Of a DNA stretch of 64,000 nt, positions 33,812-42,341 are shown piece after piece. The notes below the pieces were generated by a model that saw nothing but the letters and a program-made list of their open reading frames with translations, was not told the origin of the DNA and made no database searches. The stretch's first letter is position 1. Each line of letters begins with the position of its first letter. The stretch covers positions 124,001-188,000 of the forward strand of contig CAVQVS010000004.1 in assembly GCA_963717215.1 (NCBI GenBank). The letters are read 5' to 3'. The stretch comes from Roseiarcus sp963717215 (GTDB lineage Bacteria > Pseudomonadota > Alphaproteobacteria > Rhizobiales > Beijerinckiaceae). Made by a program: the position numbers and the translations under genes.

Positions 33812-34149
33812 GATTCATCGCCGCTATCCTGCCCCTGCGGGCGCGGCGACGACGAGATCTGGAGAAGCCGAGGCTCTCCACTGACCATGCCCTTCAGCAC
33901 GCGATCGCCCGCGGCAACCGGGGCGAGTGGTGCTCAGAATCCTCGACCGTTTAACGCCGCGCCAAGGCGAACCCCACGTCCGGAGACTCTTTGCTATCGC
34001 AGAGGGCGCTTCAGCACGACGGTCTGTGGCGAAGGACGCGGACGCTAACGATTGAGGATCGCGACCTGGAGCGATCGTCCGGCCGATTGCGGCGCGCTCA
34101 AACGTCGGGCACTCTGCGGAGGACGTGGGGGAGCGAAGTCGGAAAACGC
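33812..34149. other. Intergenic region without a recognisable gene
   Basis: 338 bases between the DUF2778 gene and the acyl-CoA dehydrogenase. The composition is as GC-rich as the surroundings. I see no protein-like frame, repeat or RNA; it should hold the promoter of the acyl-CoA dehydrogenase gene. Confidence 0.5.
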
Positions 34150-35286
34150 ATGTTCGCCTTGACCGCAGATCATCTCGCCGTCCGCGACATGGCGAAATCG
34201 TTCGCTGACGAGCGCCTCGCCCCTAACGCGCTTCAATGGGACGAGACCGAGTATTTTCCCGCTGAAGTCCTGCGCGAGGCGGCGGCTTTGGGCATGGCTG
34301 CGATCTACATCGGCGAACAGCATGGCGGCAGCGGCATGACCCGCCTCGACGCCGCGCTGATCTTCGAGGCTTTGTCGACCGGTTGCCCGTGCATCGCGGC
34401 CTTCCTGTCGATCCACAACATGGTCGCCTGGGTCATCGACGATTTCGGCACGCCGGAGCTAAAAGCGCGCTATCTGCCTCGCCTCGCGAACATGGAGTTG
34501 ATCGCGAGCTATTGCCTGACCGAGCCAGGCTCGGGCTCCGACGCCGCCGCGCTTACGACGCGGGCCCGGCGCGACGGGGACGATTACGTGCTCGACGGCG
34601 TCAAGCAGTTCATCTCCGGCGCCGGCGTCAGTGACGTCTATCTCGTCATGGCGCGCACCGGCGAGGGCGGCCCGCCCGGGATTTCCGCCTTCCTGGTCGA
34701 CAAAAGCGCGCCGGGCCTCAGTTTCGGGGCGATCGAGAGAAAGATGGGCTGGCGCGCGCAGCCCACTCGTCAGGTGATCCTGGAGGGCGTCCGCGTCCCG
34801 GCGGCCAATCGGGTGGGCGCGGAAGGTGTCGGCTTCAAAATCGCGATGGCCGGGCTCGATGGCGGGCGGCTCAACATCGGCGCCTGCTCGATTGGCGGAG
34901 GCCAATCGGCGCTCGACAAGGCGATCGCCTACATGCGCGAGCGCAAGGCGTTCGGGCGCCGCATCGCCGACTTCCAGGCGCTGCAATTTCGTGTCGCCGA
35001 CATCGCGACGTCGCTCGAGACGGCGCGCTCGATGCTTTGGCGCGCGGCGAGCGCGCTCGACGAAAAGTCGCCCGAGGCGACGCGCCTCTGCGCCATGGCC
35101 AAGCAGATTGCGACCGACACCGGCTTCAACGCCGCCAATGATTCGCTACAATTGTTCGGCGGCTATGGCTATCTCGCCGACTACGGGGTCGAGAAGATCG
35201 TGCGGGATTTGCGCGTCCACCAGATCCTCGAGGGCACGAACGAGATCATGCGGGTGATCGTGGCGCGCGGGCTGATCGAGAATTGA
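34150..35286 (+). CDS. Acyl-CoA dehydrogenase (isobutyryl-CoA/short-branched-chain type)
   Basis: 378-residue FAD enzyme that oxidises an acyl-CoA at the alpha-beta bond. Landmarks: YCLTEPGSGSDAAALTTRA (FAD/substrate motif), KMGWRAQPTRQVILEGVRVP, RKAFGRRIADFQALQF, and QLFGGYGYLADYGVEKIVRDLRVHQILEGTNEIM, whose E in L-E-G-T-N is the catalytic base. The start MFALTADHLAVRDMAKSFADE and overall pattern match isobutyryl-CoA dehydrogenase of valine degradation. ATG 34150 fits homologues. The arylamine acetyltransferase follows after 9 bases, so the two are probably cotranscribed. Confidence 0.9.
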   Translation: MFALTADHLAVRDMAKSFADERLAPNALQWDETEYFPAEVLREAAALGMAAIYIGEQHGGSGMTRLDAALIFEALSTGCPCIAAFLSIHNMVAWVIDDFGTPELKARYLPRLANMELIASYCLTEPGSGSDAAALTTRARRDGDDYVLDGVKQFISGAGVSDVYLVMARTGEGGPPGISAFLVDKSAPGLSFGAIERKMGWRAQPTRQVILEGVRVPAANRVGAEGVGFKIAMAGLDGGRLNIGACSIGGGQSALDKAIAYMRERKAFGRRIADFQALQFRVADIATSLETARSMLWRAASALDEKSPEATRLCAMAKQIATDTGFNAANDSLQLFGGYGYLADYGVEKIVRDLRVHQILEGTNEIMRVIVARGLIEN

Positions 35287-35295
35287 GAGCTCGCC

Positions 35296-36102
35296 TTGCA
35301 AGCGTCCCTTGACCTCGACGCCTATTTTTCCCGGATCGGGTACTCCGGCCCGACGAATCCAGATCTGGCCAGCCTAAGCGGCTTGCTGGCCGCGCACATG
35401 AACGCCATCCCGTTCGAAAATATCGATGTTTTGCTTGGCCGCCCGATCCGGCTCGATCTCGACGCCGTGCAGAAGAAGATCGTGACCGATCGGCGCGGAG
35501 GCTATTGCTTCGAGCAGGCGACGCTTCTCCGCGTCGTCCTTGGCGCGCTCGGATTCGACGTGTCGGCGCGAACCGCCAGAGTCATCCTCATTCTCAAGCC
35601 GGACGCCGCGCCGCGCACGCATATGTACCTGACGGTCCGGTTGCCCGAGGGGGAGTTCGTCGCAGATCCGGGCCTCGGAGGGATGGGTTGCCGGGCGCCG
35701 GTCGCGCTGGACGGGACGCCGGCGCGGGAAGGCGACGAACTGTGGTCGATCCGAACAGAGGACCGCAGGCGGGTGCTGCAGATGGAAAGTCCCGAGCGCC
35801 GCCTCGATGCCTGGATCGCCGGGTTCGACGAGGACAACTGGATCGATTTCGAGGTCGCCAACCACTGGTGCTCGACTCACCCGGCGTCGCCCTTCGTCAA
35901 TCGGCTGATGCTGCGGGCGATGATTCCGGGCGGACGGCTCACGGTCATGAATCGGGACGCGACCATCCGCGCCAACGGCGCGACCGAACGGTTCGAACTC
36001 GCGGATAGAGCCGCTCTTCGCGGTCTGCTGCGGGACACCTGCGGCTTCGATTGCCCAGAGATTGAGGCCATACGGGCGCCTTCGGCGCCCGACTGGGTCT
36101 GA
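35296..36102 (+). CDS. Arylamine N-acetyltransferase
   Basis: 268-residue cytosolic enzyme that moves acetyl groups from acetyl-CoA to arylamines or hydrazines. The cysteine-protease-like triad is complete: C71 in RRGGYCFEQ, H109 in RTHMYL and D124 in FVADPGLGG. The N-terminal helical domain (YFSRIGYSGPTNPDLASLSGLLAAHMNAIPFENIDVLLGRP) is textbook. TTG 35296 is the start. It immediately follows the acyl-CoA dehydrogenase. The natural substrate is unknown. Confidence 0.93.
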   Translation: MQASLDLDAYFSRIGYSGPTNPDLASLSGLLAAHMNAIPFENIDVLLGRPIRLDLDAVQKKIVTDRRGGYCFEQATLLRVVLGALGFDVSARTARVILILKPDAAPRTHMYLTVRLPEGEFVADPGLGGMGCRAPVALDGTPAREGDELWSIRTEDRRRVLQMESPERRLDAWIAGFDEDNWIDFEVANHWCSTHPASPFVNRLMLRAMIPGGRLTVMNRDATIRANGATERFELADRAALRGLLRDTCGFDCPEIEAIRAPSAPDWV

Positions 36103-36111
36103 TCGGACGCT

Positions 36112-36362
36112 TCAGACCCATGCGCGCGACGCGAGATGAGCGCCGAGCACGAGTAGTGCGCCGAAGAAGATCCGCCGGAACGTCTGCTCGGCTCCACCAA
36201 CCGCGCAGAGGCTCCGTCAGCCGCCATGCCAGAAGCGCCTGCTGCGAGCGTGACGGTGGAAACGGTGAAGGAAAGGCCGAGCGCCTGGATCATGTCTTCC
36301 TTGTCCAGGTTCAGCGCCCCGAGATACGGCGCGGCGGGGATCGCGAACACGCCGGTCGTGGC
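36112..36362 (-). pseudogene. TauE/SafE permease fragment (decayed duplicate of the gene at 38220)
   Basis: On the minus strand ATTGVFAIPAAPYLGALNLDKEDMIQALGLSF matches the C-terminal third of the intact TauE/SafE protein at 38220-38966 almost residue for residue. The sequence then loses about 35 residues and shifts frame, and the last 25 residues reappear in another frame (EQTFRRIFFGALLVLGAHLASRAWV, then a stop). The N-terminal two thirds are missing. This is a true remnant: truncated, internally deleted and frameshifted. Confidence 0.85.
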
Positions 36363-36509
36363 GTGACGAGGCGGCACGAACCAAAACCGCCGGGCCTCTC
36401 TGACCCTAGCTTGATCTTGGGAGCCCGCTCGGGCTACTTAGCTCTAGAAAAAACTCGAAAACTCGTTTTTGAGCGATAGCGGGCTCACCCAGCAAAAGGA
36501 ATTGGTCTC

Positions 36510-37022
36510 ATGCCATTCAGCACTCTTCTTCTGTCAGGGGCGACGGTCGGGATGACGACATTGGCGCTCGCCATCGCCACTCCGGCGTCGGCGCAGGTGC
36601 ATTACCCCCATACACGCTATGCGCACACGCATTACGCGCACTCCCACTATCACCACTACGCCCACTACGCCCACCGTCACGAGGGCCGGCAGATCATCGT
36701 TCATGCGCAAGAGCCGGTTGTCGTGCAGGCCCCGGCCTATGCTTGGGGGCCTGTCGCGGGGCCGGTGTCGGCTGTCGGCAATGTTGTGGGTGGAACCGGC
36801 TATGCCGTCGGGGGCGTCTTTACCGGCGCTGGCATGATCGTGGAGGGGGTCGTCGGCGGCGTGTTGGGCGGCGTGTCGGCGCTCTTCGGTGGCCAGGGCG
36901 GTTACTCATACGGCGCTCCGTTTGCTGCGCCATTCAGCGCTGCCGGGACATTGGCTGGGGCGCCCTTCGAGGTGGTAGGCGGCTCCATGGGAGCGCCCCC
37001 GCCCGCGCACGTCAGCTACTGA
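36510..37022 (+). CDS. Exported His/Tyr-rich protein with Gly/Ala-rich C-terminus
   Basis: 170-residue predicted exported protein. A signal peptide (TTLALAIATPASA) is followed by a His/Tyr-rich block at about residues 30-55 with alternating HYPHT, YAHTHYAH and HYHHYAH, about 14 His in 27 residues. After a short linker (EGRQIIVHAQEPVVVQAP) comes a Gly/Val/Ala-rich hydrophobic region (VSAVGNVVGGTGYAVGGVFTG...VVGGVLGGVSALFGG) like glycine-zipper or DUF-type envelope proteins. ATG 36510 follows aaaggaa. The His block could bind metal ions; this is inference. The family is not recognised beyond similar small rhizobial secreted proteins. Confidence 0.75.
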   Translation: MPFSTLLLSGATVGMTTLALAIATPASAQVHYPHTRYAHTHYAHSHYHHYAHYAHRHEGRQIIVHAQEPVVVQAPAYAWGPVAGPVSAVGNVVGGTGYAVGGVFTGAGMIVEGVVGGVLGGVSALFGGQGGYSYGAPFAAPFSAAGTLAGAPFEVVGGSMGAPPPAHVSY

Positions 37023-37194
37023 GCCGCTTCCGGCCGGGCCGGGACGGACCACGGGGCCGAGCGGTCGAGGCGGTTACGTCCATAATCTCGGCTGTGATCG
37101 GATCAATGAAAGAGCAACGGCCGGCCCGATCGACTTCGATGTCGAGCGGGCTGTCGGAGCTATAAATTTGAGTATGCTCGCAAATGAGGTCTCA
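37012..37194 (-). other. Minus-strand open fragment with protein-like sequence, no start codon
   Basis: A frame bounded upstream by TGA encodes about 60 residues, EHTQIYSSDSPLDIEVDRAG then RCSFIDPITAEIMDVTAS, with a balanced composition unlike a chance antisense frame. No plausible start codon exists, so it may be a gene remnant or a gene broken by a base error. Not identified. Confidence 0.2.
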
Positions 37195-37454
37195 ACCGGC
37201 GAGACCTGCCGTCCGCGTCAAGCGGCCGATCTGCGACCGCCTCGGACATCAGGAATCCCGACCAACGTCCGCTGCACCCTCGACGTAGGCGTCAAGCCGA
37301 ACAATGCTGGTTCAGAAATTCTCGGAATGGACCAAATGGAAAACGCAAACGCCGTTGTGGAATGGGAGCCGAAGAGGGGCAAAGGAAGAATAAGGATTTG
37401 AACTAACCGATCTGGCCGTCAATCGGGCAAAGTCAATAATAGAAAGGGAGGAAT
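37195..37454. other. Intergenic region, lower GC, nothing certain
   Basis: About 260 bases with lower GC than the flanks. A 77-codon plus-strand frame starting at TTG 37168 runs through it but lacks a ribosome site and family similarity. It includes the leader of the small membrane protein at 37455. Confidence 0.4.
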
Positions 37455-37757
37455 ATGGCGGACAAGCATGTTGAAGAGGTCCAACTCCCAAAACGAACTG
37501 TTGAGAAAAATCCCGAACTGGCGAAAGAGCTGGCAAGATGGGAGGGCATCAAGTCAACACTCGGATTGATCATCGGGCTCATTTGCGTGGTTGGAGGCTT
37601 CGCGCTCATCTACGCTGGGGTTGAAGGATCGATCGACTGGAGCCTGAAAGGCATGGGCCTGGAATCGAAGCTGGCGAAAGCGAGCCCAGGCGTCGTCCTG
37701 ACTGTGATCGGCGCTATTGTCATCGGGTTCACGCGATTCCGCTTCATCGTGAAATGA
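37455..37757 (+). CDS. Small two-helix membrane protein
   Basis: 100-residue protein with a charged N-terminus (KHVEEVQLPKRTVEKNPELAKELARW) and two hydrophobic helices, LGLIIGLICVVGGFALIYAGV (about residues 36-56) and VVLTVIGAIVIGFTRF (about 80-95). ATG 37455 follows a strong gggagg at 4 bases. Base composition is less GC-rich than neighbouring genes, which suggests acquisition. The family is not recognised. Confidence 0.7.
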   Translation: MADKHVEEVQLPKRTVEKNPELAKELARWEGIKSTLGLIIGLICVVGGFALIYAGVEGSIDWSLKGMGLESKLAKASPGVVLTVIGAIVIGFTRFRFIVK

Positions 37758-37862
37758 AATTGGAGGTCGGAAGCGCCCCGAGGGCCTAAGATAAGCCTCT
37801 TCGTCCCAAGACGGCCGCGCGTTTGCGCCGCCGCTGCCTCCGTCGGGGATTATTAACCGGGC

Positions 37863-38199
37863 TCAAGCCAACCGCGTCGTCCGCCGATATCCGGCGAAGC
37901 CGAGACCTGCGAAGCCAAGGAGCATTATTGCCCAGGTGGAGGCCTCTGGAACTCCGACGGTCAGCGCGACTGACACGGTGAGGGGCGCCCCCGTTGATCG
38001 TGTACACGCCGTAAACAGCGGCTCTATTGTCGATGAGGAACTCGCCTCCGGCGGCGGGGCTGATGGCGACCGATCCCGTGCTCGTGCGTGAGGGATCGAG
38101 TTCGTCAACGACCGTGTTGCCGGCGACCGTGCCGATGAATGTCGCCGACGAAGCGAAGGGAAAAATTCGAGAGGACGCGCGTCCTTGATAGGCCTCTTC
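37863..38199 (-). pseudogene. PEP-CTERM protein remnant: 5' truncated and frameshifted
   Basis: The C-terminal sorting signal is unmistakable: VPEASTWAIMLLGFAGLGFAGYRR, then a stop at 37863. Upstream in a second frame is a beta-rich exported-protein segment (SATFIGTVAGNTVVDELDPSRTSTGSVAISPAAGGEFLIDNRAAVYGVYTING). One extra base in a run of five C (37988-37992) separates the two; removing it gives INGAPLTVSVALTVGVPEAS. The 5' end stops abruptly at an in-frame TAG near 38200, 20 bases from the TauE stop, so the signal peptide and N-terminus are missing. The gene has lost its front. Confidence 0.8.
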
Positions 38200-38219
38200 C
38201 TATGAGAGTTAAAGCTGCG

Positions 38220-38966
38220 TCAGAGCGCCGCCCGTGACGCGAGGTGGGCGCCGAGCATGAGCATTCCGCCGAAGAACACGCGGCGAAAGGTCTGCTCGCT
38301 GAATCGGCCCCGCAGGGCGCCGCCAGCCGCCATGCCGATTAGCGCAGGCGCGAGCGCGGCGGTCGAAGCGCCAATGTCTCGCAGCGCAAACGCGCCGCCT
38401 GCCGCGAGTGAGGCGGCGAGCGCGATGGTCGAGATGGTGAAGGACAGGCCCAGCGCCTGGATCATGTTCTCCTTGTCCAGATTGAGCGCGCCGAGATACG
38501 GCACGGCGGGGATGGCGAACACGCCCGTCGCGGCGGTGGCGAGGCCGGTCAATGCGCCGATCAAGGGTCCCAGCCACCATTCGGACGTAGGGGATACGGA
38601 GAAGCGCACGGAGGTGAGGCCGAACACGGCGTAAAGCATCAGCAGAAGCCCGAGCGCGATAGCCGCTTGCCCGGCATGGCTTCCCGTCAGCAATCCCGTA
38701 CCTGCAAGCGTGCCGACGAGGACGCTGACGAGCATTGGCCAAAGGCGTCGCGCCAGCCGCCCGAAACTCGGGCCTGCCGCCAATTGCCAGACATTGGTGA
38801 CGAACGAAGGCGCGATGAGGAGGGAGGCGGCTTTTGCCGGCGCCATCACGAGACTGAGTAAGCCCATCGAAACGGTCGGCAGCCCGAGTCCGATCATGCC
38901 CTTCACCAAGCCGGCGAGCAGGAAGGCGAGGACTGCGACGATGAGGGGGAGGGGTTCGAGGGACAT
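38220..38966 (-). CDS. TauE/SafE family sulfite/organosulfonate exporter-like permease
   Basis: 248-residue membrane protein of the TauE/SafE family with about eight helices. Signatures: FLLAGLVKGMIGLGLPTVSMGLL, APAKAASLLIAPSFVTNVWQL, and ALTGLATAATGVFAIPAVPYLGALNLDKENMIQALGLSF. Family members move sulfite, sulfoacetate or other anions; the substrate is unknown. Its C-terminal third is duplicated as a decayed fragment at 36112. Between the copies lie the His-rich protein, small membrane protein and PEP-CTERM remnant. Confidence 0.87.
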   Translation of the reverse strand: MSLEPLPLIVAVLAFLLAGLVKGMIGLGLPTVSMGLLSLVMAPAKAASLLIAPSFVTNVWQLAAGPSFGRLARRLWPMLVSVLVGTLAGTGLLTGSHAGQAAIALGLLLMLYAVFGLTSVRFSVSPTSEWWLGPLIGALTGLATAATGVFAIPAVPYLGALNLDKENMIQALGLSFTISTIALAASLAAGGAFALRDIGASTAALAPALIGMAAGGALRGRFSEQTFRRVFFGGMLMLGAHLASRAAL

Positions 38967-39321
38967 ACGCGCCAGATTGTGAGCCGAAATTGATGGGTTT
39001 GGGAAGCTTGTCGCAACTTTTCACTGCCGAGATTTGCGGCGGAGCGCGAGGGTGGTCTGCAAAAGGGCAGCCCATTGTGGCTTTCCAATTCAACCCGGGG
39101 CGCTCTCCTATTTATTTCTCTAATCAGAAATATGAACTATACTTCCGAATTCGCACGCCGAAGGGCCCGACGGGGGGTCCTTGCACTCCGAAGGAAGAAA
39201 GATCGAAATACAACCTTGAGCGCGAGTGTTCCGAAATGGGCAAATTTTCCCTCGAGGGCCAGTTTCAGCCGGCGTCGGCGCCTTGCCGATCTGGCGCTCG
39301 CTGTCCGAGCGCGTTTGGAGT
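38967..39321. other. Intergenic region, partly AT-rich
   Basis: 355 bases between divergent tauE and prmA. The middle (about 39105-39145, ctatttatttctctaatcag) is unusually AT-rich for this genome and is a likely promoter zone for one or both genes. No gene or repeat was recognised. Confidence 0.45.
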
Positions 39322-40245
39322 ATGCGGCTCGGCATGCTCGAAGGCCTGCCGCCCAATAACGCCGCCCACGTGATGCGCCTCGTCAGCGACGAGCGCCGCG
39401 CCCGGGCGGTCGCCGACCTGATCTTTGAGAGCTTCGAGCCGGCCGAGGCCGCGTCGACCGCGTTCGAGACGGACGATCCATGGCCGGCCGGGGGGAGGGC
39501 GTGGCTTATGGAAGCCTATTTCGGCTCGGAACCGGACCAGGAGGCGATCCGCGCGCTGATCGCCGCCGCCGCGGACGAAACCACCGCCCGCGCGGCGACC
39601 TTCGGGGTAACGGAGAAGCGCGACTGGGTCGCCAATTCCCTGGCCGGCCTCAAACCCGTTCGTGCCGGGCGCTTTCTTGTTCATGGGCGCCACGATCGTT
39701 CGCGGGTCCAGCCGAAGGACGTGGCGATCGAGATCGAGGCGGGGCTCGCCTTCGGCACCGGCCATCATGGCACGACCCGCGGGTGTCTCCTGCATTTCGA
39801 CCGCCTGCTCAAGCGCCGGCGGCCGCGCCATGTCCTCGACGTTGGCTGCGGGGCGGGCGTGCTCGCCATCGCCGCCGCCAAGGTCTTGCGCCGCAAGGTC
39901 TGGCTTGGCGACATCGATCCGGTGGCGGTCGCCGTCGCCAACGCAAACGCGCGGCTCAACGGCGTGGGCGTCCTGGCCCATGCGATCGTGTCGCGCGGCG
40001 TCGAGAACGGCGCGATGCGCGAAGCCGCCCCATACGACCTCGTATTCGCCAACATTCTGGCGAAGCCCCTGCGGTTGCTCGCACCGTCGCTCGCAGCGGT
40101 CATCGGCGCGGACGGGGAGGCGATCGTCTCCGGCCTGCTTCTTGCTGATGTTCCTGGCGTACTTGCGTCGTGGCGGGCGCGGGGGTTTGATCTCGCCGAG
40201 CGGATCGAACTCGAGGGTTGGGCAAGCCTCAGACTGCGGCGGTGA
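39322..40245 (+). CDS. prmA: 50S ribosomal protein L11 methyltransferase PrmA
   Basis: 307-residue SAM-dependent methyltransferase that trimethylates ribosomal protein L11. Landmarks: IEIEAGLAFGTGHHGTTRGCLLHFD, HVLDVGCGAGVLAIAAAKVLRRKVWLGDIDPVAVAVANANARLNGV, and DLVFANILAKPLRLLAPSL, where the N-I-L segment is diagnostic. The start is uncertain: ATG 39322 (MRLGMLEGL) and ATG 39334 (MLEGLPPNNAAHV, where homologues usually begin) are both possible; GGAG lies at 39317. Confidence 0.9.
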   Translation: MRLGMLEGLPPNNAAHVMRLVSDERRARAVADLIFESFEPAEAASTAFETDDPWPAGGRAWLMEAYFGSEPDQEAIRALIAAAADETTARAATFGVTEKRDWVANSLAGLKPVRAGRFLVHGRHDRSRVQPKDVAIEIEAGLAFGTGHHGTTRGCLLHFDRLLKRRRPRHVLDVGCGAGVLAIAAAKVLRRKVWLGDIDPVAVAVANANARLNGVGVLAHAIVSRGVENGAMREAAPYDLVFANILAKPLRLLAPSLAAVIGADGEAIVSGLLLADVPGVLASWRARGFDLAERIELEGWASLRLRR

Positions 40246-40337
40246 AGTCTAGCAGCGGTCCTCGTTTGGCCTGTCGCGTTTCTGTCGCGAGAGTGGCCTA
40301 CCGCCGAGCCGCTGAAGCAAGCGTGGGGGAGAACGCA

Positions 40338-41801
40338 ATGGCGAAAATACCTGCAGGGGTCGGCCCCAAGCTGCCACAGATCGTTGTTCTGTTTGGCGCG
40401 ACCGGGGATCTCGCCCACAAGAAGCTCCTGCCTGGACTCTTTCACCTGGTGAGCGCCGGATTCATCTCGAAGTGCCGGATCATCGGCGTATCGCTCGACG
40501 CGATCGACGCGGAAGCCTTCCGCGCTCTCGCCCGCGGGGCCGTGTTCGAGCAACACGCCCATCACCCCAAGAAAGACGCCTGGCCGGCGTTCGAAGCGCT
40601 GCTCGACTACGTGCCCATGGCGGCCGGCGCCGGCGCGCTGAAGGAAGCCGTCGACAGGGCGGAGAAGTCCTTCGCCGAGGAGGCCCAGCGCGTGCATTAC
40701 ATGAGCGTGCCGCCGAGCGCCGCCTTGTCCGCGATCAAGATGCTGAGCGAGGCCCAACTCGCCGGCGGATCGCGCATCATCATGGAAAAGCCGTTCGGCA
40801 CCGATCTCGAAAGCGCGGTCGCGCTCAACGATGCGCTGCACAAGGTGTTCGCCGAGAATCAGATCTTCCGCATCGATCACTTCCTCGGCAAGGAGCCGGC
40901 GCAGAACATCCTCGCCTTTCGCTTCGGCAATGGCCTGTTCGAGCCGATCTGGAACCGCAATTTCATCGACCACGTGCAGATCGACGTGCCGGAGACGCTC
41001 GATATCGGCAATCGGATCGGTTTTTACGAGCAGACCGGCGCCTATCGCGACATGGTGGTGACGCATCTTTTCCAGATCCTGGGCTTCATGGCGATGGAGC
41101 CGCCGACCTCGCTCGCGCCCGGGCCGATCAGCGAGGAAAAAAACAAGGTTTTTCGCTCGCTGATGCCGATCAACCCCTCGCACGTCGTGCGCGGCCAGTT
41201 TATCGACTACCGCAAGGAGCCGGGCGTCGATCCCGAATCCGACACCGAGACCTTCATCGCGCTCAAATGCCTCATCGACAATTGGCGCTGGGCGGGCGTG
41301 CCCTTCTTCTTGCGCACCGGCAAGCGCATGGCGGCTGGCCAGCGGATCATATCGATCGCCTTCCGCGAACCGCCGAAGAGCATGTTCCCGGTGGATTCCG
41401 GCCTGAGTTCGCAGGGGCCTGATCACCTAACATTCGATCTCGCCGACAAGTCGAGGGTGTCGCTGTCTTTCTACGGGAAGAAGCCCGGGCCGGGGATGCG
41501 CCTCAACAAGCAGAGCCTGCAGTTCGCGATGCAGGAAACCGGCCTCGGCGGCGACGTGCTCGAGGCCTACGAGCGCCTCATCCTCGACGCCATGCGCGGC
41601 GATCACACGCTGTTCTGTTCGGCCGAGGGCATCGAGCGGCTATGGGAAGTGTCGGAGCCGCTGCTGCAGTCGCCGCCCCCGGTCAAGGTCTATGCGCCGG
41701 GCTCTTGGGGACCGCAGGCCATCTATCAGCTGATAGCCCCCTATGCCTGGCGGCTGCCGTTCGAGCGCGCCTGGCGCGAGGGCAATGCCGCCAGCGCCTG
41801 A
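40338..41801 (+). CDS. zwf: Glucose-6-phosphate 1-dehydrogenase Zwf
   Basis: 487-residue enzyme that oxidises glucose 6-phosphate to 6-phosphogluconolactone for the pentose-phosphate and Entner-Doudoroff routes. Evidence: the NADP site VVLFGATGDLAHKKLLPGLF, SRIIMEKPFGTDLESA, and the substrate/active-site motif RIDHFLGKE with catalytic-region H181 (usually RIDHYLGKE; here Phe replaces Tyr). The C-terminal half (FLRTGKRMAAGQRIISIAF) is normal. ATG 40338 follows ggggagaa. The pgl and edd genes that often follow zwf are absent; a GNAT gene follows. Confidence 0.94.
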   Translation: MAKIPAGVGPKLPQIVVLFGATGDLAHKKLLPGLFHLVSAGFISKCRIIGVSLDAIDAEAFRALARGAVFEQHAHHPKKDAWPAFEALLDYVPMAAGAGALKEAVDRAEKSFAEEAQRVHYMSVPPSAALSAIKMLSEAQLAGGSRIIMEKPFGTDLESAVALNDALHKVFAENQIFRIDHFLGKEPAQNILAFRFGNGLFEPIWNRNFIDHVQIDVPETLDIGNRIGFYEQTGAYRDMVVTHLFQILGFMAMEPPTSLAPGPISEEKNKVFRSLMPINPSHVVRGQFIDYRKEPGVDPESDTETFIALKCLIDNWRWAGVPFFLRTGKRMAAGQRIISIAFREPPKSMFPVDSGLSSQGPDHLTFDLADKSRVSLSFYGKKPGPGMRLNKQSLQFAMQETGLGGDVLEAYERLILDAMRGDHTLFCSAEGIERLWEVSEPLLQSPPPVKVYAPGSWGPQAIYQLIAPYAWRLPFERAWREGNAASA

Positions 41802-41843
41802 CAGGCTCTCGCTGACCCGCCGTAACGTGCTAAAGCCGGCGCG

Positions 41844-42341
41844 ATGCACGATCTCCCCCTGATCCTGGAACCGGCGACGGACGGCGATGCCGAGCCCATC
41901 GAGCGCCTCAACGAGCGCGTGTTTGGCCCCGGCCGGTTCGCGCGCACCGCCTATCGCATTCGCGAGACAACGGACCCCGATCCGACGCTGAGCTTCGTCG
42001 CCCGGGTCGGCACGCTTCTGGTCGGCGCCTCGGCCATGACGCCAATTGTCATTGGGGAAGCGTCGGCGCTGCTGCTGGGGCCGCTGATCGTCGAGCCGGT
42101 GTTCCGCAGTCAGGGAATCGGCGAGGCGCTTGTCACGAGTTCGATGGCGGCCGCAAAGGCCGCCGGCTGGACGCTCGTCCTCCTGGTCGGCGATGAGCCG
42201 TACTATGCCCGGATGGGGTTTCAATGCGCGCCCAAGGGGCAAATCTCGTTACCGGGACCAGTCGATCCCGAGCGGCTCCTCTATTGCGAACTCGTTCCCG
42301 GCGCGCTGGCGACGGCGAACGGCGCCGCGCGCGGCGCGTGA
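41844..42341 (+). CDS. GNAT family N-acetyltransferase (YhbS-like)
   Basis: 165-residue acetyltransferase. The acetyl-CoA loop is seen in LLLGPLIVEPVFRSQGIGEALVTSSMAAAKAAGW (R-x-x-G-I-G-x-A), followed by LVLLVGDEPYYARMGFQCAPKGQISLPGPVDPERLLYCEL, which matches the YhbS subgroup. ATG 41844 is the likely start. It lies 42 bases after zwf. The substrate, small molecule or protein, is unknown. Confidence 0.87.
   Translation: MHDLPLILEPATDGDAEPIERLNERVFGPGRFARTAYRIRETTDPDPTLSFVARVGTLLVGASAMTPIVIGEASALLLGPLIVEPVFRSQGIGEALVTSSMAAAKAAGWTLVLLVGDEPYYARMGFQCAPKGQISLPGPVDPERLLYCELVPGALATANGAARGA

Noticed and set aside
37168..37401. 77-codon TTG frame
   Set aside because: No ribosome site and no protein-like pattern.
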